A DNA stretch of 64,000 bases from Blastocystis hominis (GCF_000151665.1 NW_013171816.1:791176-855175); one strand, 5' to 3'; counted from the first letter of the stretch, positions 9,510-21,174 are shown. Notes: generated by a model from the letters alone, not told the origin. A program made the numbers and translations.

Positions 9510-11161
9510 ATGGAAAAGTGGGCAAGTTGGGTGTGTGTTACCTTTTTTTACTTGTTCTTTCTATACATATCTTACTCTGACATCGGAAATGCTTGTTGCA
9601 GTGCTAAATCAGCCAAAGTGACAAGGTGGAGGAAAATAGAGTTTGGAAGCTGGAGACCTATGAAGAATGTGAGTACGGAGTATTGTAATTCATATGATAG
9701 ATGGTAACAAAGCCATTGCCAGCAGAACGTAAAGTGAATGCGTTTTTATCAGCGTTTGCTCCAACAAGAAATAGTAAATTGCTGTACAGAACATTTTGAC
9801 TTCGTAGATCGCAATGAAACGATTTCTACAGAAACACTCCCGCAACAGTCGGTCCTCGTCATCCCATCCGCCGAGCAAAACACTTCCATTCATTCAGAAC
9901 CCTCTACACCCGCACCGCGTGCAACTGTTCCCCCCTCGTCATCCCAAGCCCCCACATCCGGCACGATCACGTCATCCCAAGTCCCCACAACTGCTCCCTC
10001 CTCGCCCAAAAAGAAGCGTGTGAATCCTCTGTTCGTAGGTCCGGTGGAAGAAGACTTCCCCGTGACGGACCCGTATTTCGACCACCACGGCAACCTCAGC
10101 TCGTTTCTCTCCGCCTACACCCTCTACCACAACAACCTCACCGCGTCGCACAGCAAGCGCGTCGTCGTGTATCTCCCCATGAAAGAAACGGGGCTGGGCA
10201 ACAGTCTCCTCGCGCTCTCCGCTTCCTACATCTACGCCGTCCTCACCAAGCGAGCCTTCCAGCTCAACTACCGCCAATTCACCAAGCATTTCCGGTTCGA
10301 TTTCCGCGAGGTCAACTCCACCTACACCTGTACTCCCGCGGTTTTCGCTCCATTCTAGTCTCCCGCCGGCCGACGACCGGGTTCCAGAGCTGGAATCGCC
10401 ACTACGAAGTGATGCAGCCCACGGACAAATCGATGCGTGCGCTGTCGCCTCGCATTTTTCATCGCACGCCAGGCCTGATCGTGACCGGGTTTCTCTCCTA
10501 TCTGAAGCTTATCATCCGGCACGATCACTTCATTCCCAAGCTCGCACGCATGGGTTTCATCGATCCCAAGCACGTGAATGGCTCCATCCCCACCGCGTTC
10601 GATTCGTTGTCGCGGGAATACGACGCGTATTATGAGCAGCTCGCGATGGAGGCCTCGCGGACGTTCTGGAGAGAAGTGATGCGGCCGCAGGCGTGGGTGG
10701 AAGCGCGCGTGAACGAGGTGCTGGACCCGATTCGACAGTACTTTTTGTTTGGAATGCATATCCGAATGGGGAACGCGGCGGGGGCCTTCAAGGACTCGCA
10801 CACCTTTCTCATGCTCAACGAGATCTGGAGATATCCGAACGCCATCGAGCGGGTCATTCGAGAGCGAAATATGGATATAAAAAACACGCGATGGGTTTTG
10901 TGTACCGATTCCGATAAGGCGGAGGAGGAGCTTCGGAACAAGTACGGAGAGCTCATTGTCACCTCGCAGGATTTCCGGCGAGGCCATAGCAAGACGGGGG
11001 CGAAAGATGACGACGGCTTTTCGAGGGCGGTGATTGATATGGTGCTTCTGTCAAAGTGTGACTTCCTGGTTCTGACGAGACACAGCACGTATAGTGCGAT
11101 CGCAGGACAACTCATCAAGAACCCCGATGAAACCATCTTTATGTCTAGTAGAGGATACTGA
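9510..11161 (+). CDS. fucosyltransferase-like type II Golgi glycosyltransferase
   Basis: A short cytosolic start (MEKWASW) precedes a hydrophobic anchor (VCVTFFYLFFLYISYS) and a long Pro/Ser/Thr stem (residues about 90-140). The catalytic region follows. It includes RVVVYLPMKETGLGNSLLAL, FGMHIRMGN, WVLCTDSDKAEEEL and DMVLLSKCDFLVLTRHSTYS, the pattern of GT37/NodZ/FUT8-like fucosyltransferases with GDP-sugar-binding HIRMG. Three introns are placed: 32 nt after residue KN, 34 nt near 9770-9803 and 29 nt at about 10331-10359. A lumenal role in glycan capping is inferred. Donor and acceptor are not known. TGA is at 11159-11161. Confidence 0.75.
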
Positions 11162-11174
11162 GACTCTGTTTTCA

Positions 11175-11182
11175 AACAAACA
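11175..11182 (-). terminator. 3' octamer of RPP1
   Basis: AACAAACA on the plus strand, 27 nt past the RPP1 stop and only 14 nt from the stop of the facing glycosyltransferase gene. Confidence 0.8.
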
Positions 11183-11208
11183 CAACAGCACCAGATGAAG
11201 AGCGCCGT

Positions 11209-11604
11209 TTACCAGTCATCGTCGTCATCACCGAAGAGACCACCTCCACTCATGTCGATGTCCTCTTCCTCCTCTTCCTCTTCCTCCTTCGCCTCCTCCT
11301 CCTTCTTCTCCTCAGAAGCGGCAGGGGCAGCAGCGGCAGGGGCAGCGGCACCAACACCAGGAGCAGCCAACATGTCCATAACGTCCTTATCGGCCATGTT
11401 GGATCCGAACACGGTAGACCAGTAGGGAGCAATGGTAAGACCAGCAGCCTTCACGACCTTGTCGAGGTTCTCCTTCTAGTCCATCAGGTACGCATTCCAA
11501 TGTCCTACGGTAACCTCCACCTTGGCATCAGCACACAGCAGCACGGCAAGAGAAATAGCGAACTCTTCCTTCTCAACAGCAGACATATCTTCAAAAGGGG
11601 CCAT
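11209..11604 (-). CDS. RPP1: 60S acidic ribosomal protein P1
   Basis: Stalk protein that recruits elongation factors. It starts MAPFEDMSAVEKEEFAISLA and is joined by a 33-nt intron to KENLDKVVKAAGLTIAPYW. An Ala-rich hinge and an acidic stretch follow, ending DIDMSGGGLFGDDDDDW. The tail replaces the usual ESDDDMGFGLFD with GGGLFG plus a D-rich end, a recognisable variant of the translation-factor-binding motif. Length (about 120 residues) fits P1. Stop TAA is at 11209-11211. Confidence 0.92.
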
Positions 11605-11880
11605 AGTTGATCACCTACAACGATGTTAGCACAAACCACGAAAAAGTCATCGAGGCTCCTCCAGAAGCCTCCAGCGGGTTCTACTCATCACGATGCCTAC
11701 TCAGTCAATTTAAGCACGAAGGCAGACAGAAGTGTATGAACAAAGGAATGGAGAATATAGTGGTCTTCATTATCAACGAATCACTGTACATGCGACTTTC
11801 AAAACAAATACTAGGGAGAGGTGCATACTCTCCCTTTTAAGAATTCAAATTTCCACACTATTTTCCTTCCTTTCTTTTTC

Positions 11881-11888
11881 AACAAACA
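11881..11888 (-). terminator. 3' octamer of the mS29 gene
   Basis: AACAAACA on the plus strand, 14 nt past the minus-strand TGA at 11903-11905. Confidence 0.8.
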
Positions 11889-11902
11889 CTCCATAAAAGA
11901 CC

Positions 11903-13761
11903 TCAGGATTCCCACAACTCTTTCATTTCGGGGTAGTTCTCTACCCATTTCTGGTACGCCTTTCCGGGCGTGAAGTCCCACAGCCATCTTCGGTTGCACA
12001 GCAGGTTCCACACCAGTTCTCGGTAGTTTCCCTGCGTGTGCGCATACAAGTACTCTCTCTGGAACTCGTTCATCGCTGCCCGTCACTCCGCCTCCTCTCT
12101 CCTCCTACGCGAGATGATGTCGTTCTTCTCGAACATGTCCACGAACGCGTCGAACACCTCGAAGCTGCACTTCCCCACCGTCAGGTTGTGCTTCTGTCCC
12201 AGCTGGACCACATCTTCGAACTTGATCTGTCGCTCATTAGCTCCGCCCTTCCCTACGAAGTGGTCGTACCGGTTCTCCACGGCTCCGATCACCACGCCGT
12301 TCCGCAGCGTGTTCTGGAAGGCGATGTGCGGCGTGGGGGGCATGGGGGTCTCGGGCTGGAGGGGCGGGACTTCGCGATGGAGCTGCGCGGCGCGCTGCTG
12401 CGGGAAGTCGTCCAAGGCGCGCTCCTGCATCCAGTCCGCCTCGTCGAACACGCGGAACAGCGAGGGCAGGTAGAGCTTCCGCGCGTGGATGCTACGGTGG
12501 AGGAAGGGCGCGCGCACTACGGCCGGTTCTGGTACTCGAAGAGCGAGTAGTCGTGCAGCGCGTTGTAGTCGTCGATCGCGATCAGCACCGGGTATCTGCG
12601 TCCCACGCGCCCGCTGCGCCCTACTCCGTGCACTCCTCCAGTTCCCGCTTCACGTACGCCGCCACTTCGTACGACTAGCTTCGCACATTCGCACCCATTC
12701 CTACGTCACGCGCGCTGTTCACGCCGTACAGAACCAGCTGGTCCACCGTCAGCCGGCTCGCCGCGCCCGAGTCGATCGCCTACGTCCCACGCGCTCCGCG
12801 TCCCTACCGCGCCGAACTGCGACTTCGCCCAGAACAGGGAGCGGTCGAAGTGCCCCTTCACGCGCACGTTCCGCAGCAGATGGCCGCTCGTGATGTGCAG
12901 CTAGTCGTCGTCTCCTCCACACAGCGCCCCTACGTCCAGCAGAAGCTTCTGACAGTGCTCCGGCTGCGCGAAAAAACCGCCCGAGCGACGCGTCATCGGA
13001 ATCACCTGGTAGCCTGCCTCGCACACACACCCGGATGCTACCTCGATGGGTCCACACGCGCGCAGAGGGAATGAACCACGTGATCCAGTTGTTACGACGA
13101 CACTCGTAATACACGCTGCGAAGAACCATCCTGCAATCGAGCCACTCACCACGCACAAGTACGATTTGCCACTACCCCGAGGACCTGTGAGGCACAAGAA
13201 CGGATAAAAGTCGATGCTTTCTCCCGCCTGGAACGCTACCTATCATCCCGCGCCTCCCATACTCACCATTCAGCTTGGATATGATCCGCAGAGCTTCTTT
13301 GCGAATTTGCATTGTGTTCATAAGCGTCAGTTCTCTCTGCTTCTCAAAACCACAGTAGAAACTAGGACTCACCTCACCAATCACACCCTATACTCATGGG
13401 GGAAGTAGTGCTTAAATTCCTCGTCGTCAAAATAGACAATGTCGCCCTCTTTCTTCTTACTCAAGTCAACACGCTTTTCTCTAGGCACATTTTTCAGATA
13501 ATCTCGATTTCGAATTCCCTCCTTATAATCATCCTGAATAAACGGGAATTCAGGGAAATCGGGCAACTCTACACCTTTCTTTGTGGATTGTTTTTCATTC
13601 GCATTGGGAGTTGCTGTCTCGACAGGTTCTCCTTGTTTCGCTGCGGAATCGCTGTTGGCAGCCGATTCGCTCTGAGTTGCAAAGCACCGAACGGTACGAT
13701 AGAGTGCAACTCTCCTCGCGGAAGAGATTGCGATGCGGTTCCTCAAAGCAATCGAGAGCAT
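11903..13761 (-). CDS. DAP3: organellar ribosomal protein mS29 (DAP3), GTP-binding
   Basis: The N-terminus MLSIALRNRIAISSARRVAL is a typical organelle presequence. After a 32-nt intron the chain runs KQRELTLMNTMQIRKEALRI, then the P-loop GPRGSGKS, TWFIPSARVW-type segments, and the diagnostic RYPVLIAIDDYNALHDYS, matching DAP3 VAVDGINALW. It ends FTPGKAYQKWVENYPEMKEL. At least ten introns, mostly 28-34 nt, split the gene, and phases agree wherever checked. DAP3 sits in the head of the mitochondrial small subunit, so its presence supports active translation in the organelle. TGA is at 11903-11905. Confidence 0.85.
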
Positions 13762-14280
13762 CTAGAAAGTGAGAAATAATGGAATATTATAGAATTGGAA
13801 TTCCAATAATAGGAGGTAATTGGCAAAGAGATCCATAGTTCTATTCATAGAGTGTAATATGGTAAGTTGCCGTTAGTAATAACGTTTCGATATTGATAGG
13901 GTACATCATTACTAATACTGGATACTCACTATCATTTCAAGGCAGAAAAAGCAAGTAGCTACAGAATACGAATTCATATTCGGTTTTGTGCTTAAAGTCA
14001 ATTCAAGTGAGAAATTCATTGTATTATGTAAATAAATCTGGATAAATACGAATCTGTGTGCGTTAATCATCAATAATATCCAAAATGAAAATAGAGCGCA
14101 ATAGGCATGAATTTCGATAGTTGAATTACTACAATAGTGTGTAAACAAAAAACACTCAATCTCATCCATCGCACGTATTTTCACTCCTATTTTCAGAGAA
14201 CTATGAAAACGTACAGTGGTCATATTAGTTTTAGGCGCAAAAATCCTAACATTAAAATCTTTTCTCATATTTATTTTGAA
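13762..14280. other. AT-rich divergent intergenic region
   Basis: No supported gene. It lies between the starts of the minus mS29 gene and the plus aldo-keto reductase gene, so it should contain both promoters. I see no recognisable motif. Confidence 0.6.
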
Positions 14281-15321
14281 ATGAACTCTGCTGTGACTTT
14301 AAATTCTGGGTACACAATGCCCTTGTTAGGATTGGGGTACGAATATTCTCTTTTCTTGATTAATAATAGTACGTATTGCGCTGTAAACGAAGAAGAATGT
14401 TTCAACGCTGTAAAGACGGCTATTAAAGCTGGATATCGCTCGATTGATACCGCTGTTGCTTATGGAAATCAAAAGATTGTTGGAAAAGCGATCAAGAGCT
14501 GCATCGATGAAGGAATTATCACTCGAAGCGATATTTTCGTCACCACTAAGCTCTGGCTGACTGATTGGAAGCCCGAAGATGTAGAACGATCTGTGAAACT
14601 GTGCTTGGAAGAGCTCCAGCTGGAATACATCGATCTCTTCTTAATTCACCAATCTGTGTTCCTCAATTTGGCTCCTGAGGATGATAAGAAGCGTCGAGAG
14701 GGTTATTTCTTCGATTATCAGCTCGTTCCTGCGGATGATCCCACTCTCCGCCTTGGCTATAACCTTGAGAACTTAAAGTTGACTTGGGGAAAGATGGAGG
14801 AGCTCTGTGGCAAGGGATTGCTTCGTTCAATTGGGGTTTCGAATTTCTCCGCTAAGCGTATTCGTGACCTCGTTTCCGTTTGCAAGATCAAGCCTGCTGT
14901 GAATCAGATTGAGCTTCATCCCTATCTCCAGCAGTGGGAAACCAAGGCTACATGCGAGGAGTTCGGCATCTACTTGATGGCTTACTATCCCTTGGGAGGT
15001 GCTGTCTCGACGCGATCAACAAAGGCTGCATCGCCTATGGATGATCCGGTGATCATAAAAATTGCGAAGGCTCACAACAAAACACCCGCTCAAGTAATGA
15101 TTCGTTGGGCAGTTCAGAGAGGAACGATTTGCATTCCTAAGTCTGTTCATGAGAATCGCATTATTGAGAACGGACAGATTTATGACTTCATCTTGGGGGA
15201 TAAGGAGATGAGTGAAATTCGCTCACTCGACAAGGGCTATCGATTTGCTCGTCGCTCGTTCCTGTTGCCTAGTCCCATGGATTGGAAAGATTTGTGGGAT
15301 GGAGAATATGTATCTGATTAG
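14281..15321 (+). CDS. aldo-keto reductase
   Basis: NAD(P)H-dependent carbonyl reductase of the AKR family. Landmarks are GYTMPLLGLGT, the tetrad residues in IDTAVAYGNQ (Asp, Tyr), VTTKLW (Lys) and DLFLIHQS (His), then GVSNFS, NQIELHPYLQQ and IPKSVHENRI. The start MNSAVTLNSGY fits the family. A 33-nt intron at 14337-14369 contains no stop and is a multiple of three, so the reading frame runs straight through it. Removing it restores the conserved GLGT. Stop TAG is at 15319-15321. Confidence 0.92.
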   Translation: MNSAVTLNSGYTMPLLGLGYEYSLFLINNSTYCAVNEEECFNAVKTAIKAGYRSIDTAVAYGNQKIVGKAIKSCIDEGIITRSDIFVTTKLWLTDWKPEDVERSVKLCLEELQLEYIDLFLIHQSVFLNLAPEDDKKRREGYFFDYQLVPADDPTLRLGYNLENLKLTWGKMEELCGKGLLRSIGVSNFSAKRIRDLVSVCKIKPAVNQIELHPYLQQWETKATCEEFGIYLMAYYPLGGAVSTRSTKAASPMDDPVIIKIAKAHNKTPAQVMIRWAVQRGTICIPKSVHENRIIENGQIYDFILGDKEMSEIRSLDKGYRFARRSFLLPSPMDWKDLWDGEYVSD

Positions 15322-15324
15322 AGT

Positions 15325-15332
15325 TGTTTGTT
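15325..15332 (+). terminator. 3' octamer of the aldo-keto reductase
   Basis: TGTTTGTT 5 nt past the T of the stop TAG. Confidence 0.8.
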
Positions 15333-15377
15333 GAAGTCACGCAAATCGCAAGGAGTAGTGTAGTACGATTGCACTCC

Positions 15378-16868
15378 ATGTCTTTTCCATTTGCAAAGAT
15401 AAAAGAAGTGCGACTATGGGTATTATGTTGGGTAGTGTCGTTTTCGATTCATTGTGAGAGTGTTGCAGTAACCTTTATGTGTAGGCGCCACTCATGCTAT
15501 TATCTCCTCATATAATAGCACCAGTCCAGACATCCTAAAGGATTGCCATTTTGCCAACCGATTTCTGCTCTCTGAACAGAACTCTTCTTTGTCGTGTGAT
15601 TTATGTAGGAGAATTATGCTTCCTACATCATAGTACCCTTTTCTTATGTTATTCTGATTGATCTACTTCTCAATACGTGTTACTACCTTGTTTGCTATGA
15701 ACTTCGCATTTCTCTTCCCCTCACCTTTATCTCTACCCTAACCTGGATATTTGGAGTTTGGTGGGTGTCACTATTACGTCTGAACGATTTCTCATCGATC
15801 GCCCCACTAGTGGTCGTGATTCTCTTCGTACTAGCAAAATCAACACGCTCATTCTTTCTCACCGTGGCATCATCGGTTCTTCTCCTCTCCACATCATTCC
15901 ACTTTCCTCACAACAGCAGCATTCTTCTTCCATCCCTTCTCTGCTCGCTTCTAGACAACACATTCATTGCCGAGTCTTGGCTCACAATCGTCATTGTTTT
16001 TCTCTGGAAGCTTCCTTTCCTCCAGCTCGCTATCGCTATCGCTATCGCTATCGCTCTCGCTCTTCTTCTCTTCTCTCTCCCTCCTCGCCACTGGCGACAC
16101 CCCACTCTTTTCCTCATTTTGCTCCTGTCCCTCCTCCTCCAATCCTCCCCAATCCCCTCTTTTTCCTTTGCTCATCTCACCCAGCTTCTTTCCTTCCTCG
16201 TCTCCATCGAATCTCGCTCCTGCTCGGCCAATCAAATGATTCTCACAGCGGCCGTCCTCATCACCTCCAACGGATCTGCCTTGTCTGGGATGTTTCACCA
16301 TTTCTCGCTTTGGACCGCGGTGTTCGCGGTGTTCGCGCGGGTTACATCGAGTCCCCGCGGTTATTCAGTGCTTCATGGGGTGATTCTGCTCGTGATGGCG
16401 GCTTTGGAGGGAATGGAAACGTTGCACGATGCTCGGATTGCGCGCAGCTCGTTCCAGTGGAGACTTCTCTGGAGTTTTCCCAGTTCGATTCGCTCGGAGA
16501 TTCGAAGGGTGCGAGAGTTTGTGGAGAGTCATTCTCTGCAAGACGATTTGTTCTCGTTCGCCAATCCCGACCTGCTGTGGAGTGGTGCATTCGAAACGGA
16601 TCGTTTTCGACAGATGTGGGGAAGGGAAGATGATGAAGTCTTTTTCCGAAATCTTCCCTTCTCGCATGTTCTGCTCTCTCCACTTGATGAATCCTTGGTG
16701 TCGTGCACGGGGAATGATTCGAGTTTGTACTGTGTATTGAAGAATCGGTTGATTGAGAAGAATTCGTATGGACTATGTCTTGACGTGCTTCCCTTTGTGT
16801 TTTTAGAGTATGCGAGCAGCGATTCATCTTTTTTAATTTATGCTCTTAGTCATTTTTGTATTTGTTGA
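15378..16868 (+). CDS. multipass membrane protein, unknown
   Basis: A long open frame (from about 15630 to 16868) holds many Leu/Ile/Val-rich segments in its first two thirds and a polar C-terminal third (FANPDLLWSGAFETDRFRQM, VSCTGNDSSLYC). It has no upstream ATG in frame. A plausible first exon starts at the ATG at 15378 (MSFPFAKIKEVRLWVLCW), with introns around 15482-15521 and 15605-15633. The layout resembles ER multipass glycosyltransferases with a lumenal tail, but I found no diagnostic motif. TGA is at 16866-16868, two bases before the SBDS start. Confidence 0.5.
16026..16062 (+). repeat. CTATCG hexamer microsatellite inside a coding exon
   Basis: Tandem ctatcg units encode an Ala-Ile run within a predicted membrane segment of the multipass protein. 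Confidence 0.8.
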
Positions 16869-16870
16869 AT

Positions 16871-17690
16871 ATGAGTACTGACAATTCTTTAACGATTATC
16901 TACTCAAAAGGTGGCCACAAGTTCGAGATCTACGTAGATCGTGAAAAATACCCTGAGTTTCTGAAAGGTCACAAGACATTCGAGGAAATCAGTTTAGGTA
17001 ACGTAATTTTCAATGAAACAAAGGGCCAACTCTCTGAAGAGACATATACTACTATTTTTGGCACAGCTGACGAAATGACTATTTTGAAAACGATTGCAAA
17101 GAATGGAGAGCCGCAATACACAGTCCAACAGAGAAGGAAACTAGTCGAAGAAAAGAGAAAGCAGATCATAGAGTACATCACGAAAACGTACATTGATCCG
17201 AAAACCAATCTTCCACATCCTGCATCTCGTATTGAGAATGGGATGAGTACAATTAAGGGATTAAAAATTGATCTGAACCAATCAGTGATCAAACAAGGAG
17301 ATGATATTGCTAAGCAGCTGAAGTCTAAGATTCTTCTTGTTAAGAATGAAACTCATGGAGTGCTCCATATCGATATAGCGTATTATCTAAGCCCCTTTAC
17401 TACTTATGTTTAGGTACTCAGGTAAAGTCACTCCTATTTTGACTAAATGGTGTTCAATTCGAAGCAGTGATTACACTGCGACAGAGTATGTTGCAGAAGT
17501 CTCTTTTACCACGACAACTATGATGTCGTTTATGAATGACTTAACGCGAGTGACGAACGGAGCTTTTCGATTTGAGTCGGATACACGTATGGAAGGGTGT
17601 TGTGGATGATGTGTAGCAGTTGTATCCCCGTCTGCACAAGATTCTGTCAAACAAACAAAGGGAAAAAAGGGAAAAAAGGGAAGCAAGTAA
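16871..17690 (+). CDS. SBDS: SBDS/Sdo1 ribosome maturation protein
   Basis: Works with EFL1 to release eIF6 from new 60S subunits. The N-terminal fold is seen in GGHKFEIYVDREKYPEFLKG, KGQLSEE, IFGTADEMTILKTIAKNGE and QRRKLVEEKRKQIIEYI, followed by NLPHPASRIENGM for domain II. A 34-nt intron (about 17381-17414) leads to the third domain, and a 30-nt intron precedes a Lys-rich tail (KGKKGKKGSK). The last exon contains CAAACAAACAAAG, which is also the 3' octamer of the opposing gene. TAA is at 17688-17690. Confidence 0.85.
17650..17657 (-). terminator. 3' octamer of the opposing membrane gene, inside SBDS coding sequence
   Basis: AACAAACA here is read as part of the SBDS codons for KQTK on the plus strand and as TGTTTGTT, about 40 nt past the stop, on the minus strand. 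Confidence 0.7.
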
Positions 17691-17697
17691 TCAATAC

Positions 17698-18600
17698 TTA
17701 ACTCGTTTGCTTTGTTCTATTCAATAATTGGTTACGTCTGCTGCATCTCTTTCCATACTCCTGCATGCTGAGCCTTCCCATAAAGATATCTCGCATGGTC
17801 AGAGAAATGGCCATCATAGGAGCAGTCTAGTTGAGAAAAGCAAATTACAGATACCACACAACAGCAACGCAAAACACCTTTCCACAGGAAAGAAGGCAAA
17901 AAGCAAAATTGCGAAGAGGCAGAGGAAGTTAGGTTTATGAAGGGTTGCACTAAAAACTGGGCTGCTACTCCGGTAACAAACCCAGTACTAAAGAAAACAG
18001 TAGCTCTACTAAATAGGAATCGAAAATGGTACGAAGGGTGGAAATAGGGATCCTCCAGGATACGCAGATTGTCGTAAAAAGACTGTTGCATCATGACTAA
18101 AGGAGCTACAGTCAAAGCACGCTGTCTGAAGGTCTTCCAAACGGAAGTCCATGAAATCCCTTTCAGTCGGTCTTTCAAATAAGTTGAAATCACTTCCGTG
18201 AGCCCCAAATAAGAAATTGCTGTTAGGCCGGCTAAATACCCCCCTAAATACCTTTTATGCAGGTCAACATAAAAGCTAAAGTCTCCGCAATGCATCTTCT
18301 TGATGTAACTAGATTGTACGGACAAAGGAACGAAAACCCCATATAGCTTGCAGTAACAATTCCTGCATAGACAACATTGTTTAGACTGCAAGTCACAGAT
18401 TGTTTCAGCACTGCATCTTTGTTGGCCCTAATTGCTCGGTAGACAGCGTTACATGACTGATATGAAATGTTTCCAACAGCTCCTGAGCAAAATGCAGTGA
18501 GGGCGGAAGGAAAGAGATTATCCCTCCCAACAGTGCTATAGATTGCTCTCATATCATCTTTGTTGCTACCGAGAACAAGAGTAGCAAAAAAAGTCTTCAT
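17698..18600 (-). CDS. membrane protein, unknown
   Basis: Starts MKTFFATLVLGSNKDDMRAI. It contains several hydrophobic stretches (FPSALTAFCSGAVGNISYQS, VVYAGIVTASYMGF, TLAFMLTCIKAISYLGL, VFFSTGFVTG) separated by basic loops, and ends YGKRCSRRNQLLNRTKQTS. A 32-nt intron joins CIK to AISYLGL, and a 31-nt intron precedes the last exon. The repeated small-residue membrane blocks recall organellar carrier-like proteins, but no carrier signature (PxDxxK/RxR) is visible, so I leave it unnamed. The stop at 17698-17700 is 7 nt from the SBDS stop on the other strand. Confidence 0.55.
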
Positions 18601-18776
18601 CGTTGAAAATTACAGTACCTCTGAATACTATCCTATCTAGAGAGCACAACTGCCAAGAATATCGTAGCAATAAAAGGGGTAATATATATGAGAATGTGTT
18701 TAACATAGCGTAAAATAACCTGAGTTTCTAAATGGTTTTTGTTATGTATCAAAAATAATTATCAGAAGCTCGAATC

Positions 18777-21166
18777 ATGGAAGATCGTTTGTATTTTTCA
18801 GTTCAGGGAAGGAGCTGTTATGTCTTTTTGCAGAATGATACAGTTGACGACTTTGTAAGAAATCCTGATGGCAGTATTCGTATGGACATCGCCATGGAAT
18901 ATGATGGCAGCGGATACCACAGAGTCGGGTTTGACAATCGCACTGCCAACACTTTCAGTGGTTTTGTAGTTTGTCTTGAAAAGAAAGCAGAGGAAGCAGA
19001 GAAACTGCTGAAGGGAAGTGCGGCTGATCTTCGTGTTGAAGATAGCAACACTGATGGACTAATGCTGATAAACACCAGAACGGGTAAAGCAATGTCCTGC
19101 CGTGCTCTCCTAAAAGATTATTTGTCCACATTCAATTTCCTGAGTGAAAGACCAGATAAACTCACAATCTACCTTTCTCTGCCTCCAGAGTATGACGAAA
19201 TGCAAAAATCGCAGTTTGTTAAGATATTAAAGACAGTTACCACGGCTAGAATTGTATATACGAATCCTTTCTATGGATTGTTCATTGAGGCATGCAATCC
19301 TCAGGCAGAGTTTACGCGAGAATCTGTTGCAGATACCTCCGTTGTGATTTTGAGTTTGGGATACTATTACTCTGTGGTTTCTGTGGTAAATTACCACAAC
19401 CAGTTGTCTGTCGGGAGTTCTATCGTGTCCACTTCTCTCTCTATCAAGAATCTCATCCGCATGGTGAGCGAGTCCATTATCAATGAGCAATTGAGCGATT
19501 TGGCTCGCGACTGGACCGAAGCAGAAAGAGCTGAGACGATTTTGGAGCTTATGAAATTAGTGCTGTGCTCTCCTACGGATATTGGAGATGGAGATCGCGT
19601 CGATATCGATTTTGGCAATATGCCGAGAGGACAACGAAGAAGTCTTGTGATTACGATTAATCATTTTAATCAATGCGTTCAGTTTATTAACGAATTGAAT
19701 AATGTGATCGATGCTCTGCTAAGGAAAGCGGGTCTGACTCTGAACGACATTCTGCGTTTTGGAATCTATAGCGAGTTGAACGTGCATTCGATGGTGTCGA
19801 ACACGATTGCGAGGAAGGTGGGACAAGACAAACTTTCCATTCTGGGAAATTCTGGAGAAGACTACCTCATTGTTGGTTTGCTGTGGCTCCAATCTCTTTT
19901 CGATGATTCTTTGGTTGACGGCGATTCTCTGATCCGAAACGACCTTCCTCCTACAAGAATCGGTTCTCCTCCCCCAGTTTATACGGATTCTCTTCCCCCT
20001 CTTCCTCTGCCCCCAACCGCGGTAGAATCTTCTTCGCCACCATTGGTTTCTTTCCCTGCAAAAGCCGGGTCTTCGCACAGTATCCCAGCGCAGGGGTCTG
20101 CGGCTCATACTCCTTCAGGAACGATTGGATCTCCGATTCCAGGTGTTGTAAAAGACTCGATAGATGCAGACGATGATCCAGATTGGGAAGACCCAGATAC
20201 CAATATTATCGTTACAGACGCAGACACAGATGAAGATGATGTACATATCGAAACCTCCTCCGTTAATGATCCTTTTTTGAAGTCCCATTCCTCTTCTGAC
20301 TTGCAGTTGACTCAAACTACCGGTTCTCCTCAAAATGAGCTCGTTCCCATAGTACAACCCACAGAGCCTCCTACAGGAACAGATTATCCAGACCCCAGTC
20401 CCCAGCTGGGTCACTCGAGTTCTTTCTCCGAACTCAGTGCTGTCGCTCCTCCCGTGGTCAATCCCACCCCCGGAATTAAAATCCCCGCGCCCCTCAACTT
20501 TCAGTCGGTTGTGAATCCGCCATCGACCGATATATCGAGTACGATCGACATTGAAAAAATTCCCGAGTCCCCTCAGCTTTTCCCTTCTTCTCCTTCTGCG
20601 ATACATGGACTGTCGATCACTACGGATACGTATGCCGTTCCTCTCGACTCTTGACTTCTAGAAATAAGCCTGGTACATTCATCCCCGAGTCGTCTTCGCC
20701 CAAACCCATATTCCCTCCGACTGGCCCCATTGTCCCTAATATGTTCCAGAACCCCCAGGAATTGAGGGAGTATATGCGATTGGTGCAACTCCCGGATGTG
20801 GTGAGACGGTTCTACGAGAATAAGCTGAACGATCTGTGCGATGATGACTATTATGTCGAGGGTGTCCCCATTATGAAGAGGGACCAACTTCCGCTTGCCT
20901 CGTACGATTATGTGATCAAGGAAGGCGCCAAGATGATGATCAGTCTGCCCGTGTTCAAGGGAAGAGGGAGCTCTGCGCCTTTTGGCTATGCGGAGACCAC
21001 GATCAAAGAGATTCGTCAGGGTACAAAGTATCACTTCAAGTTCGAGCTGGAGAGGGGAACGATGTTCTTCAACGTAAAGGATGATCAGGGAAGAGAAGTG
21101 TGTGGTCGTAAGAAATTGCTGCTTAGTTCATGGCGTGTTGGATGCAACAAACAATCAAAGAATCAT
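18777..21166 (+). CDS. divergent Hsp70-like ATPase-fold protein with Pro/Ser-rich linker
   Basis: The first 390 residues follow the Hsp70 nucleotide-binding fold loosely: ALLKDYLSTF, YLSLPPEYDEMQKSQFVKIL (cf. VPAYFNDAQR), TNPFYGLFIEACN (cf. NEPTAAALAY), VVILSLGYYYSVVSVV, and a C-terminal LNDILRFGIYSELNVHSMV. Phosphate-loop residues are poorly kept, so ATPase activity is doubtful. A linker of about 200 Pro/Ser/Asp-rich residues follows, then a 32-nt intron near 20628-20659 and a folded tail (MFQNPQELREYMRLVQLPDV). The final exon uses a 29-nt intron and ends IKES with TAA at 21164-21166. Confidence 0.65.
21146..21153 (-). terminator. 3' octamer of the SPFH gene, inside the Hsp70-like coding end
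   Basis: AACAAACA is read as Gln-Gln-Thr codons on the plus strand and as TGTTTGTT, 22 nt past the SPFH stop, on the minus strand. Confidence 0.75.
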
Positions 21167-21174
21167 AATACACG

